A stretch of DNA of 64,000 bases from Alphaproteobacteria bacterium. GTDB taxonomy: Bacteria > Pseudomonadota > Alphaproteobacteria > Micropepsales > Micropepsaceae. This document shows positions 54,570 through 62,870 of this stretch, one piece after another; the stretch's first letter is position 1, and each line of letters starts with the position of its first letter. A program made the translations under genes and the position numbers. The stretch is taken from NCBI GenBank assembly GCA_017308375.1, contig JAFKEW010000056.1:38333-102332 (forward strand), read 5' to 3'. The notes under the pieces are model-generated. The model made no database searches. It had not been told where the DNA came from and was given only the letters and a program-made list of their open reading frames with translations.

Positions 54570-55102
54570 TGGGCGAACCGGTTGAACTTTCGATTGAAGT
54601 CCAATTGTGCCTTCGTCAACTGAAACCCGGTCAGGATTTGATAGTCATAGGCATGCTTGTCGTTATCGACCTTGATCACAGTCGAATCGATCGATTGCTG
54701 AAACGACACACTGGTCTGGCCCGCCGCGAAATTGAGCGGTGCGGAAAACAGTTTCTTGGTCAGGATGCGGCCACCGGGCGCCGTGACAGAAACGAAATAG
54801 GGAACGGTGAACTGCGCCGCCGCACCGCCATTGGGCCGCGCGGCCTGAAAGGTGATCTCCAGGCTGGAAGTCACAAGGCGGGTCCGCTCCTCAACCGAGC
54901 AGTCGGTCGTGGCGCGCGTCGCATCGATACGATAGAGTTGATTGTCTGCGGTTTCGGCCTTGCCGGGGGCAAAGGCCGTCAATGACGATGCTTCCGCCAG
55001 AATGCCGACGGAGGGACACATCGCCAATTGCCGTGCACTGGTGCATGACGTCAAAAGGCCGGCGGCGATCAGAAGGACAGCTATTCTGGTCAAATTTTTC
55101 AT
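54566..55102 (-). CDS. Putative lipoprotein of unknown function
   Basis: A 178-residue protein with a lipoprotein signal: hydrophobic segment 6-17 and lipobox LLTSC with Cys20. I do not recognise the mature domain. It contains two further cysteines (CPSVG and TDCSVEE) and a beta-rich middle (SSLEITFQAARP, FTVPYFVSVTAPGGRI), with no catalytic motif. It overlaps the argS start by 4 nt (ATGA), and the pairing of an envelope lipoprotein with a tRNA synthetase probably reflects shared transcription rather than function. It should be anchored in the inner or outer membrane facing the periplasm. Confidence 0.75.
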   Translation of the reverse strand: MKNLTRIAVLLIAAGLLTSCTSARQLAMCPSVGILAEASSLTAFAPGKAETADNQLYRIDATRATTDCSVEERTRLVTSSLEITFQAARPNGGAAAQFTVPYFVSVTAPGGRILTKKLFSAPLNFAAGQTSVSFQQSIDSTVIKVDNDKHAYDYQILTGFQLTKAQLDFNRKFNRFAQ

Positions 55103-55244
55103 CTCTCAGGGGCATTCATGGCGCCAGTCAGGGATTGACGGGACGCCGGGTCAACAACCGTGCCCAGCGGAAACGGTACCCCGGAGCAAGGTGGGCAGCA
55201 TCCCGGTCCTTCCGCTTGACAATTGAAGTGCCGCAAACGACTCC

Positions 55245-55295
55245 TCAAACAGGCGCCAGACGGCGCCGGGTCAAACAGCGCCAGACAGCGCCGGG
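55245..55295 (+). repeat. Imperfect 25-26-nt tandem repeat upstream of thrB
   Basis: Two copies of TCAAACAG-GCGCCAGAC-GGCGCCGGG-like sequence abut (55245-55270 and 55271-55295); the second lacks one G and has two changes. Each contains inverted GCGCC arms around AGAC, so alternative hairpins are possible 45-90 nt before the thrB ATG. A TTGACA lies at 55216-55221 without a clear -10. The remaining 55103-55337 gap shows nothing else. Confidence 0.4.
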
Positions 55296-55337
55296 AATGT
55301 AACGAAGCAGATCATCCAAGGGAAGCGCCGGGGCGCC

Positions 55338-56297
55338 ATGGCCGTTTATACCGAAGTCTCCTTTGAAGACCTGCAAGCGCTGCTGAAGAATTACGATATC
55401 GGCAAGCCGACGAGCTTCAAGGGCATCGCCGAGGGTGTGGAGAATTCCAACTTTCTGCTGACCACAGAGCGGGGCGGCTTCATCCTGACACTGTATGAAA
55501 AACGGGTCCATGCGGAGGATCTGCCGTTCTTCCTGGGGCTGCTTGAGCATCTGGCGGCAAAAGGCATTGCCTGCCCTGTGCCGGTCCGCCGGCAGGACGG
55601 TGCGCAATCGATGACCGTCAATGGGCGGCCCGCGGCCCTGCTGACCTTTCTGGACGGCCTGTCGCTCAGGCGGCCCGAGGCCGCACATTGCGCACAGGTC
55701 GGCGCCGTTCTGGCGCACATGCATGACGCGGGGCGCGATTTCGCCCTGAAGCGGCCAAATGCGCTGGGCCCGCAAGGCTGGCCGCCATTGGTGGAGGCGA
55801 CCCGGGCCCGTGCCGAGACTGTGCAGGAGGGGTTGGCCAATCTGATCGCCGAGGCGCTTGCCGTCACGCATGCGGAATGGCCGGAGAACCTTCCCGCCGG
55901 GATCATTCACGCCGATCTGTTTCCGGACAATGTTCTGTTCATGAACGGGACGATTTCCGGGATGATCGATTTTTATTTCGCCTGCAACGATGCCTTTGCT
56001 TATGACCTGGCCGTCATGCTGAATGCGTGGTGCTTCGAGAATGACGGCTCCTACAACCTCACCAAGGGGCGGGCGCTGTTGTCCGGCTACAGCAAGGCGC
56101 GCGCGCTGTCGGACGCCGAAATGGCTGCCCTGCCCGTTCTGGCCCGCGGCGCTGCGCTACGCTTTCTGCTGACCCGTCTCTATGATTGGCTGAATCCAGA
56201 CCCGAGCGCGCTGGTACGGCCCAAGGACCCGCGTGAATTCGCCAAACGCTTGCGCTTCCATATGCGTGTGAAGCGCGCCGCGGAGTATGGAATTTGA
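55338..56297 (+). CDS. thrB: Homoserine kinase, APH-fold (ThrB type found in alphaproteobacteria)
   Basis: A 319-residue kinase of the aminoglycoside-phosphotransferase fold that phosphorylates homoserine for threonine synthesis. [21 protein letters not shown] is the N-lobe, [13 protein letters not shown] holds the catalytic His-x-Asp and Asn, and [11 protein letters not shown] holds the metal Asp. This fold differs from the GHMP-type ThrB of E. coli and is the usual alphaproteobacterial replacement. thrC lies 6.6 kb away on the other strand. The rnhA start overlaps its stop (TTGA). Confidence 0.92.
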   Translation: MAVYTEVSFEDLQALLKNYDIGKPTSFKGIAEGVENSNFLLTTERGGFILTLYEKRVHAEDLPFFLGLLEHLAAKGIACPVPVRRQDGAQSMTVNGRPAALLTFLDGLSLRRPEAAHCAQVGAVLAHMHDAGRDFALKRPNALGPQGWPPLVEATRARAETVQEGLANLIAEALAVTHAEWPENLPAGIIHADLFPDNVLFMNGTISGMIDFYFACNDAFAYDLAVMLNAWCFENDGSYNLTKGRALLSGYSKARALSDAEMAALPVLARGAALRFLLTRLYDWLNPDPSALVRPKDPREFAKRLRFHMRVKRAAEYGI

Positions 56298-56734
56298 GTT
56301 TTCTGCGTGTCGATATTTTCACCGACGGTGCCTGTTCAGGAAATCCGGGACCCGGCGGTTGGGGCGCGATTTTACGCGCGGGCGCCCATGAGCGCGAAAT
56401 TTCTGGCAGCGAAAATCCGACCACCAACAACCGGATGGAAATCCTGGCGGCCATCAGGGGTCTTCAGGCATTGAAGCGGCCATCGGATGTCACGATTCAT
56501 ACCGATTCCCGCTACCTTCTGGATGGAGCGACGAAATGGCTCGCCCGCTGGAAGGCCAATGGCTGGCGCACGGCAGATAAAAAACCGGTCAAGAACGAAG
56601 ACCTTTGGCGGCTGCTGGAAACCGAAATGGAGAAGCACGCTATGGCATGGCAATGGGTCAAAGGCCATTCCGATCATCCGGAGAATGAGCGCGCGGACGC
56701 CCTAGCCCGCGCGGCCATTTCCGCAAATCGATAA
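56294..56734 (+). CDS. rnhA: Ribonuclease HI
   Basis: A 146-residue endonuclease that cuts the RNA strand of RNA-DNA hybrids, removing primers and R-loops. The catalytic DEDD set is visible: Asp in [16 protein letters not shown], Glu in [10 protein letters not shown], Asp in [10 protein letters not shown] and Asp in [11 protein letters not shown]; the basic handle [13 protein letters not shown] is present. The start is TTG at 56294, overlapping the thrB stop. The thrB-rnhA pair is a recurring alphaproteobacterial order. Confidence 0.95.
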   Translation: MSFLRVDIFTDGACSGNPGPGGWGAILRAGAHEREISGSENPTTNNRMEILAAIRGLQALKRPSDVTIHTDSRYLLDGATKWLARWKANGWRTADKKPVKNEDLWRLLETEMEKHAMAWQWVKGHSDHPENERADALARAAISANR

Positions 56735-56754
56735 ATGAACGTGTGCTTATCGCG

Positions 56755-57237
56755 TCAGAGCTGTTCCAGCATGTGCTCGGCGCTGGACACCGAAAAGCCG
56801 CCACCCTCTTCCACATTGAGGGCCTTGACGACGCCATTATCGACCACCATCGAGAAACGCTGACTGCGCTTACCCATGCCGAAGCGGGAGGCATCCATCT
56901 CAAGGCCCAGCGCACGGGTGAAATCGCCATTGCCATCGGCCAGCATCAGAACCTTGCCGCCCGCCTTCTGCTGATCGCCCCAGGCGCCCATCACAAACGC
57001 GTCATTTACCGAAACGCAGGCAATGGCATCCACCCCCTTCTGCTTCAGTTCATCCGCATGCTGAACGAAGCCGGGAAGGTGTTTGGCGGAACAGGTCGGC
57101 GTGAACGCGCCCGGCACGGCAAAAAAGGCAACTTTCTTACCGGTGAAAAGATCATCCGTACTGAGCGGCTTGGGCCCGCCATCCTGCATCTGCATCAGCG
57201 TTGCCGAAGGAACTTTGTCACCCACCTTGATCGTCAT
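56755..57237 (-). CDS. Prx5-type peroxiredoxin
   Basis: A 160-residue thiol peroxidase. FAVPGAFTPTCSAKHLPGF holds the peroxidatic Cys49 in the PxxTPTCS context of the Prx5/hybrid group, with Arg124 expected from GKRSQRFSMVVDNGVV. A second cysteine in AIACVSVND may act in resolution, as in plant and human PrxV. GGAGATGGAA precedes the ATG at 57237; the longer frame to 57849 runs antisense to yqgE and is not conserved. The stop lies 20 nt from the rnhA stop on the plus strand. Confidence 0.93.
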   Translation of the reverse strand: MTIKVGDKVPSATLMQMQDGGPKPLSTDDLFTGKKVAFFAVPGAFTPTCSAKHLPGFVQHADELKQKGVDAIACVSVNDAFVMGAWGDQQKAGGKVLMLADGNGDFTRALGLEMDASRFGMGKRSQRFSMVVDNGVVKALNVEEGGGFSVSSAEHMLEQL

Positions 57238-57372
57238 TTCCATCTCCTGTTTTGGCACCTGCCGCTTTCTACCCCAACCGGGCGGCACGTGAAAGCGGGC
57301 CGGCAGGTACGCGTTAACCGCCAATTCCCGCCCAACATTGAAGGCACGCGGCATTCCCACTAACCTGCGGCC

Positions 57373-57966
57373 ATGGCGATGCAAGGCATCACGGTGGAAG
57401 ACGGCGGCGAAAGTTTTCTGGAGGGAAAACTGCTGATCGCACTTCCCGGTATGCCGGACCCACGCTTTGAGCGCAGCGTGATCTTCATCTGCGCCCATTC
57501 CGGCCAGGGGGCCATGGGCCTGATCATCAACAAGGCGGTTGAGGGCCTGAACTTTCACGACATGATGGAACGCCTGGATGTCGAGGTCTCGGCGATGACA
57601 CCGGACCCGCCAATCCTGTTCGGCGGACCGATGCAGACAGAGCGCGGCTTCGTTCTGCACAGCGGAGATTTCGAAAGCGGCGATTCCACGCTGCCGGTTA
57701 CGAGGGATGTATCGCTGACCGCAACGCTGGACATTCTGCGTGCCATCGCATCCGGGCAAGGGCCGCAGCGCTCTTTGTTCGCACTGGGCTATGCGGGCTG
57801 GAGCGGCGGACAGATCGAAGATGAAATCCGCGCCAATGGCTGGATCCACTGTGACGCCGACATGGGGCTGGTTTTCGACACCAGCCTCGATGCGAAATGG
57901 GGCGAAGCGCTCAGAAAACTCGGAATCGACGCATCCAGCCTGTCAGCCAATACCGGGAGCGCCTGA
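57373..57966 (+). CDS. YqgE/AlgH family protein (UPF0301)
   Basis: A 197-residue member of the YqgE/AlgH family. LEGKLLIALPGMPDPRFERS, VIFICAHSGQGAMGLIINK, PILFGGPMQTERGFVLHS, and ALGYAGWSGGQIEDEIRANG WIH-like blocks are all present in order. The family is conserved but its biochemical role is unsettled; AlgH was named from alginate regulation in Pseudomonas. The start ATG at 57373 is divergent from the Prx5 gene by 135 nt. The end overlaps by 24 nt the EAL gene on the other strand. Confidence 0.93.
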   Translation: MAMQGITVEDGGESFLEGKLLIALPGMPDPRFERSVIFICAHSGQGAMGLIINKAVEGLNFHDMMERLDVEVSAMTPDPPILFGGPMQTERGFVLHSGDFESGDSTLPVTRDVSLTATLDILRAIASGQGPQRSLFALGYAGWSGGQIEDEIRANGWIHCDADMGLVFDTSLDAKWGEALRKLGIDASSLSANTGSA

Positions 57967-60900
57967 AGCCCGGTTCGCATCACCGCGCGCCGCCGCTTCG
58001 CGCGGCATCGACTGGGCCGCACTGCCCGTATCGCAATGCAAGGCAATGAAATTCAGCGTCTCCGCCGCAGGCAATGCAGGGGAGAAATGAAACCCTTGCG
58101 CATATTCGCAGCCGAGGTCGCGGAGCCAGGTCGCGTCGTGCGCGCTCTCCACCCCCTCCACAATCACATCGCGCTTCAACTCATGCGCAAGCGACACGAT
58201 GGAGCCGAGGATGACGCCGCCTTCCCCCTCCTCATCCGTGCCGCCATGGCGGGCAAGAAAGCCCTTGTCGATCTTGACCGTATCAAAGGGAAGAATGCCG
58301 AGTTCGCTGAGACTGGAAAGACCGGTGCCGAAATCGTCAATCGCAATGGCGATATGCCGCTTGCGAAACCGCTCCAGCACCTTGCGGACCTCGGTATCGG
58401 CCCCGATCGCACTTTCCGTAACTTCAAGCTTCAGTGTACCGGGAGCAACATCGCCCCGCGCGATCAGGCCGTTCAGCAGGGGCTCAAACTCCGGATCGCG
58501 CAATTGCCGGCGCGATACATTCACACTGGCGAACAGAGGCCGGTTCGAGGGGAAGTAGCGCTGCCAATGCGCCAAATCCTGCATCGTACGTTCCAGCGCC
58601 AAACGCCCAAGCGCCACGATCAGGCCCGTCGATTCCGAATGAGCAATGAAATCGGATGGCGCAATCAGACCTTTGACCGGATGATGCCAACGCAAGAGCG
58701 CCTCGAACCCCGCCAGACTTCCATCCCGCAAGCGGACAATCGGCTGGTAATAGACATCGATCTGGCCATGGCTCAGCGCATCACGAAGCTCCGCTTCCAT
58801 GCGCACGGAATCGCCCGGCGCCAGCGCGGCATAATCATGCACGTAGACGCGCGCACATCCGCCGCCCTGCCGCTTGGCCTGCAGCAAGGCGAGCTCTGCA
58901 TTGCGCAGCAGCGCCAACGGATCTTCGGCATCGCCGCCGAGCGCGACACCGACACTGACGGGCGCGAACACGCTGCGGCCATCCTGTGTGTACGGTGCGC
59001 CGCAAATATCGACGATCTCCGCGCCGAAGGCCGCCGCAGAAACATTGCCGCCATGAATCAGGAAGGCAAAGGAATCGCCGCCAACACGGAAGAGAGAGAC
59101 GCCGTGGCCGAATTTCGTGTTCAGCCGCTGTGCCAGCGCCTGCAGCAAGGCATCCGCCCCTTCGTGGCCAAGGCTGCTGTGAATGGCCTTGAAACGATCG
59201 ATATCCAGCAGCGCGAAAGTCGCGTCCTTCAGCTTGCCGCCCGCCTCCTCCAGCGTGGCCATCATCGCCAGCCTGTTGCCGAGGCCGGTCAAGCCATCCT
59301 GACGCCCACGGCTAAGCTCACTGGCTTCGACCTGCTTGCGCACGCTGACATCGGCCAGAAGGCCAAGGCAGCGCGTGGCTTTTGCCCCATCGCCCAGCAT
59401 GGTCGCGCGCAATTCAAACCAGGAAAAACGCCCCCTGCCGGTCTGGACCCGGAATTCCATTCGGAAAGCGAGGCCGGGATGGGCGCTGTATTCGCCCAGT
59501 GCCGCATTGAAGACGGCGCGGTCATCGCTGTGGACCCGGGCGAACCAGTCATCCAGCGAAAGCGTGGCGCCTTTGGCCGGCAGGCCGCAAAGAGCGGCGG
59601 CCTCCGGCCCCAGGGTCAACACACCAGCCGCCAGATCGAGATCGAAAACACCCTGCTGCGAAGCTGCGATCGCATAAGCAACCGGCTGCGATGACAAGGC
59701 CTGCTGCGCACGCGGCTGGCGGCCCAGAGGCGCCAGCGCGGAGGAGCGCGGCAGATGGGGGAATTGCGGGAAATGGATTGCGGGGATCAGCGAAATCCCC
59801 TCGCCTGCCGCGATGGCGAGCGCAAGCAGCACGGCACCGGCAGCGGCAAACCCGCCAACCGCCGTGGGCGCCACAAAATTGTCGCCGAAACCGCCAAAGG
59901 CACCGACGGCGGCCGCGGCCGTGACCAGCGCGAACGCGGCGGCAGCAGGCGCCAGCACACGCGCGGTCTGCGCGCCATGACGGCCACGCTCGACAATATA
60001 GGCGGCGACGGCAAGGGTACCGAGAAGCACCACGATATTGCCAAGCAGGGCCGCGCCGGGAATGCCGACATAGGCGAGAAGGCCCAGTACGACGAGGCCG
60101 CGTAATGTCCATTGCAAGGTGGGAGGCGTCAGATAGCGCGCGCCGAACGAGCGATATTCCGTCAGCGGCACAAGCAGATTGGTCAGCTTGATCCCGGCGG
60201 CAAGCGCAAGACAGGCGAACAAGGCGATAAGACCGTAAGGACCGCCAATGCCGGTTGCGATGCTGGCATCGAACATGCCCGATGCGGCAAGCCGCGTGAG
60301 CAGAACCGCGAAGATGAAGAGAGCCGCCCAGCGTGGTGCGGCATGGCCCGTCATCACCGCGACGCCAGCGATGATGGCAGCAGCGGCGGCGATGAGACCG
60401 GCAACGGCGGCAAGCAGGATAGCGAGCTGACGGTTGTGTGCGGCAAGCGCAGGCTCCGTCCACGCCAGCAGCGACGGCGTTGCCGTTGCATTGCGCATAC
60501 GGATGGCAATGGCGGCCGAGGTTGCCGGTGGAATGGTGACGCGGACCGATTTGCGCCCATAGGCATTGGTGTTTTCAACCAGGATGCCAGCTTCAGAACT
60601 GGCAACCTGAAGAATTTCCGGCCGTGTGGAAGACGGCAGAAACCGCAAACCGGCGCCCGGCGGACTGCCGGCCTGAAGGATGCGGGTGGCCGGGCGCACG
60701 CTGTCGTTCACCGCGGTCATCATGTACCAGTGCGAGCCATCCTTTTCGGGCGGCGATGGCGGCTTGTAGGGCAGCAACGCATTTTTCGTGTCGATCATCG
60801 CGAGCGGCCCCGCGAAATCGACCATATGTGCGTCCTTTGCCCCCTTTGGCGCCACATAGGGTGCCGCGGCCGCGGCGGCGGCAACAAGCACAGCAAACGC

Positions 60901-61041
60901 GAACGCACAAAGTGCGGTGAAAAACGCCGTCGGCTTCAACGCAAAGTTACCGGACAAGGGAGACCTGTGCTGCGTTTGTTGATCCGATGTTTTGCGCGTC
61001 TTCAGCCAAAAGCGCGAACAGACAATGATCTTGCCACGCAC
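57943..61041 (-). CDS. Membrane PAS-GGDEF-EAL protein, probable cyclic di-GMP phosphodiesterase
   Basis: A protein of about 1000 residues with a leading hydrophobic segment (about 37-60 counting from 61041), a periplasmic stretch, some seven membrane helices (about 205-430), a PAS-like domain (about 450-570), a GGDEF domain whose signature is GGDSF (654-658) and an EAL domain with GFEALLRW (Glu780), LEVTESA, DDFGTG and VEGVES. The EAL set is intact and the GGDEF site lost its Glu, so hydrolysis of c-di-GMP is more likely than synthesis. The start is unsure: GTG 61041 overlaps the GNAT gene by 95 nt; TTG at 60957 or 60939 would fit better. Confidence 0.88.
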   Translation of the reverse strand: MRGKIIVCSRFWLKTRKTSDQQTQHRSPLSGNFALKPTAFFTALCAFAFAVLVAAAAAAAPYVAPKGAKDAHMVDFAGPLAMIDTKNALLPYKPPSPPEKDGSHWYMMTAVNDSVRPATRILQAGSPPGAGLRFLPSSTRPEILQVASSEAGILVENTNAYGRKSVRVTIPPATSAAIAIRMRNATATPSLLAWTEPALAAHNRQLAILLAAVAGLIAAAAAIIAGVAVMTGHAAPRWAALFIFAVLLTRLAASGMFDASIATGIGGPYGLIALFACLALAAGIKLTNLLVPLTEYRSFGARYLTPPTLQWTLRGLVVLGLLAYVGIPGAALLGNIVVLLGTLAVAAYIVERGRHGAQTARVLAPAAAAFALVTAAAAVGAFGGFGDNFVAPTAVGGFAAAGAVLLALAIAAGEGISLIPAIHFPQFPHLPRSSALAPLGRQPRAQQALSSQPVAYAIAASQQGVFDLDLAAGVLTLGPEAAALCGLPAKGATLSLDDWFARVHSDDRAVFNAALGEYSAHPGLAFRMEFRVQTGRGRFSWFELRATMLGDGAKATRCLGLLADVSVRKQVEASELSRGRQDGLTGLGNRLAMMATLEEAGGKLKDATFALLDIDRFKAIHSSLGHEGADALLQALAQRLNTKFGHGVSLFRVGGDSFAFLIHGGNVSAAAFGAEIVDICGAPYTQDGRSVFAPVSVGVALGGDAEDPLALLRNAELALLQAKRQGGGCARVYVHDYAALAPGDSVRMEAELRDALSHGQIDVYYQPIVRLRDGSLAGFEALLRWHHPVKGLIAPSDFIAHSESTGLIVALGRLALERTMQDLAHWQRYFPSNRPLFASVNVSRRQLRDPEFEPLLNGLIARGDVAPGTLKLEVTESAIGADTEVRKVLERFRKRHIAIAIDDFGTGLSSLSELGILPFDTVKIDKGFLARHGGTDEEGEGGVILGSIVSLAHELKRDVIVEGVESAHDATWLRDLGCEYAQGFHFSPALPAAETLNFIALHCDTGSAAQSMPREAAARGDANRASGAPGIG

Positions 61042-61576
61042 CGTTGATCAGAAGATAGCGCCGCGCCAATCCTTCCTGACGAAAACCCGCTTTGCTGAGC
61101 AGGTTCTTCGATGGATCGTTCGAGGCGAGACAGGCCGCCTCAATGCGATGCAGTCCCAAGGTTTGAAACACAAAGGGAATCAACGCGCGCACAGCATCGT
61201 ACATGTAGCCCTGCCGCGCAAATCGTTCACCGATCCAGTAGCCGAGCGCGCAGCACTGAGTCACACCGCGGCGGATATTGGAAAGCGTGCAACCGCCCAG
61301 AAGCGTGTCATCCGCTGTGCGAAACACAAAGAAGGCGTAGGCGGAATCGAGCCTCGATTCCCGGTGATAGCGCTTCAAACGGCGGCGGAAGGCAGCCTTG
61401 CTCAGCTCATCGCTGGTCCAGGCGGGCTCCCACGGCGTCAGAAAGGCCCGGCTTTCGCCACGCAGCCGCGACCAGGCCAGATGATCGGCCATGCGCGGAT
61501 AGCGCAGATACACGCCGTCACCCTGGAGCACCGGCTGCAGGCCGCCAGGAAAGGTGAGCCCCCGCATGAAGGCCAT
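60947..61576 (-). CDS. RimJ/RimL-type GNAT N-acetyltransferase
   Basis: A 209-residue GNAT protein. VYLRYPRMADHLAWSRLRGES begins the fold, GCTLSNIRRGVTQCCALGYW follows, and the acetyl-CoA loop is ERFARQGYMYDAVRALIPF with the terminal HRIEAACLASNDPSKNLLSKAGF typical of RimJ/RimL. It should acetylate protein N-termini or a small amine; the substrate is unknown. I chose ATG 61576, 11 nt after the M16 stop; a later ATG at 61567 and an earlier one at 61639 are alternatives. This gene regularly follows the M16 peptidase in alphaproteobacteria. Confidence 0.9.
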   Translation of the reverse strand: MAFMRGLTFPGGLQPVLQGDGVYLRYPRMADHLAWSRLRGESRAFLTPWEPAWTSDELSKAAFRRRLKRYHRESRLDSAYAFFVFRTADDTLLGGCTLSNIRRGVTQCCALGYWIGERFARQGYMYDAVRALIPFVFQTLGLHRIEAACLASNDPSKNLLSKAGFRQEGLARRYLLINGAWQDHCLFALLAEDAQNIGSTNAAQVSLVR

Positions 61577-61586
61577 GGGCCCACGC

Positions 61587-62870
61587 TCATTCCGCGGCAC
61601 GTCGCGTCGCACTGCCAAACCGCCGCGCAAAGGTTTCATGGGTTTCGAGCCCGCCGATCGGGCCGATGGCGGCCAGACTGGGGCTGGCCGTTGCCATCAC
61701 ACGGGCGCCGACGCGCCGGACGGCAGCGGTGTCCACCGCTTCGAGCAGACCCGTAACCTCAGCCACCGGAAGCACCCGCCCATAGGCGTAAAGCTGGGTC
61801 GCGATGGACTCGGCGCGGGCCGAGGGCCGTTCAAGCCCCATCAGAAGACCGGAGCGTAACTGCGCCTTGGCACGGGCAATTTCGCGATCAGTGGCGTTCT
61901 CCGCCAGAAGCGCCATTTCACCCGCGACCACCGGCGGAATCTCTCCCGCCTCGCCCTCGCCCGTGCCGGTGTAGATGCCGATCAGGCCACCATCATTGTA
62001 GGAATGGGCGAAGGCATAGATCGAGTAGCAAAGGCCGCGCCGCTCCCGCGCTTCCTGAAACAGGCGGGAGGACATGCCGCCACCGAGCGCAGTGGCATAA
62101 ACCTGCATGGCGTAATAGTCGGGGTCAGTGCCGGAAACGCCCGGAAAGGCAAAGGTGATGTGCGCCTGTTCCAGATCGCCGGTTTCGCGCTTGTCGCCGC
62201 CGCGATAGTGGGCCAGTGGCGCGGCCGGGGCGGTGCCGGGCTTCAAATCGCCAAACAGATCCGTCGCCAATGCGACGATCTCACGATGCGCAACCGCACC
62301 GGATGCCACCAGCACCATGCTGCCGGCCCGGTAATTCGTGTTCATGAAGCCGCGAAGCTGATCCTGGCTGAAGGCGGAAACTGTCGCCTCCTCCCCCAGA
62401 ATGGGCCAGCCCAGCGGCTGATCGGGATAAACCGCGGCCTGAAGGTGATCGAACACCAGATCGTCCGGCGTATCGCGGGCCTGACCGATTTCCTGAAGCA
62501 CCACCTGACGCTCCCGCTCCAGCTCCTTCTGCTCGAAGGTGGGGCGGATCAGAATGTCGGACAGGATGTCGAGCGCCAGTGGAACATCGGCCTTTAACAC
62601 ACGGGCATGAAAGGCCGTTTGTTCCCGGCTGGTATAGGCGTTGAGAAAGCCGCCGACTGCCTCGATCTCCTCCGCGATGACACGGGCCGAGCGCCGCTCG
62701 GTACCCTTGAAGGCCATATGCTCCAGCATATGGGCAACGCCCATGTCCGCCCGGACCTCGTTGCGGCCGCCGGCGTTGACCCAGACCCCGACAAAGGCGC
62801 TCTCCAATTGTGGCATGGGATCGGTTACGACCGTCAAGCCATTGGAGAGTTTGGTGATTTCTACATTCAT
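61587..62870 (-). CDS. M16-family zinc peptidase (mitochondrial processing peptidase-like)
   Basis: A 427-residue inverzincin. The zinc motif is HMLEHMAFKGT (H-x-x-E-H) with the distal Glu about 75 residues on; NAYTSREQTAFHARVL, the glycine-rich GGGMSSRLFQEARERRGLCYSI and a second inactive half follow. It lacks a signal peptide, so it should be cytosolic, like the bacterial relatives of the mitochondrial processing peptidase beta subunit. The ATG at 62870 overlaps the thrC stop (ATGA), the conserved alphaproteobacterial thrC-M16 order. Confidence 0.94.
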   Translation of the reverse strand: MNVEITKLSNGLTVVTDPMPQLESAFVGVWVNAGGRNEVRADMGVAHMLEHMAFKGTERRSARVIAEEIEAVGGFLNAYTSREQTAFHARVLKADVPLALDILSDILIRPTFEQKELERERQVVLQEIGQARDTPDDLVFDHLQAAVYPDQPLGWPILGEEATVSAFSQDQLRGFMNTNYRAGSMVLVASGAVAHREIVALATDLFGDLKPGTAPAAPLAHYRGGDKRETGDLEQAHITFAFPGVSGTDPDYYAMQVYATALGGGMSSRLFQEARERRGLCYSIYAFAHSYNDGGLIGIYTGTGEGEAGEIPPVVAGEMALLAENATDREIARAKAQLRSGLLMGLERPSARAESIATQLYAYGRVLPVAEVTGLLEAVDTAAVRRVGARVMATASPSLAAIGPIGGLETHETFARRFGSATRRAAE

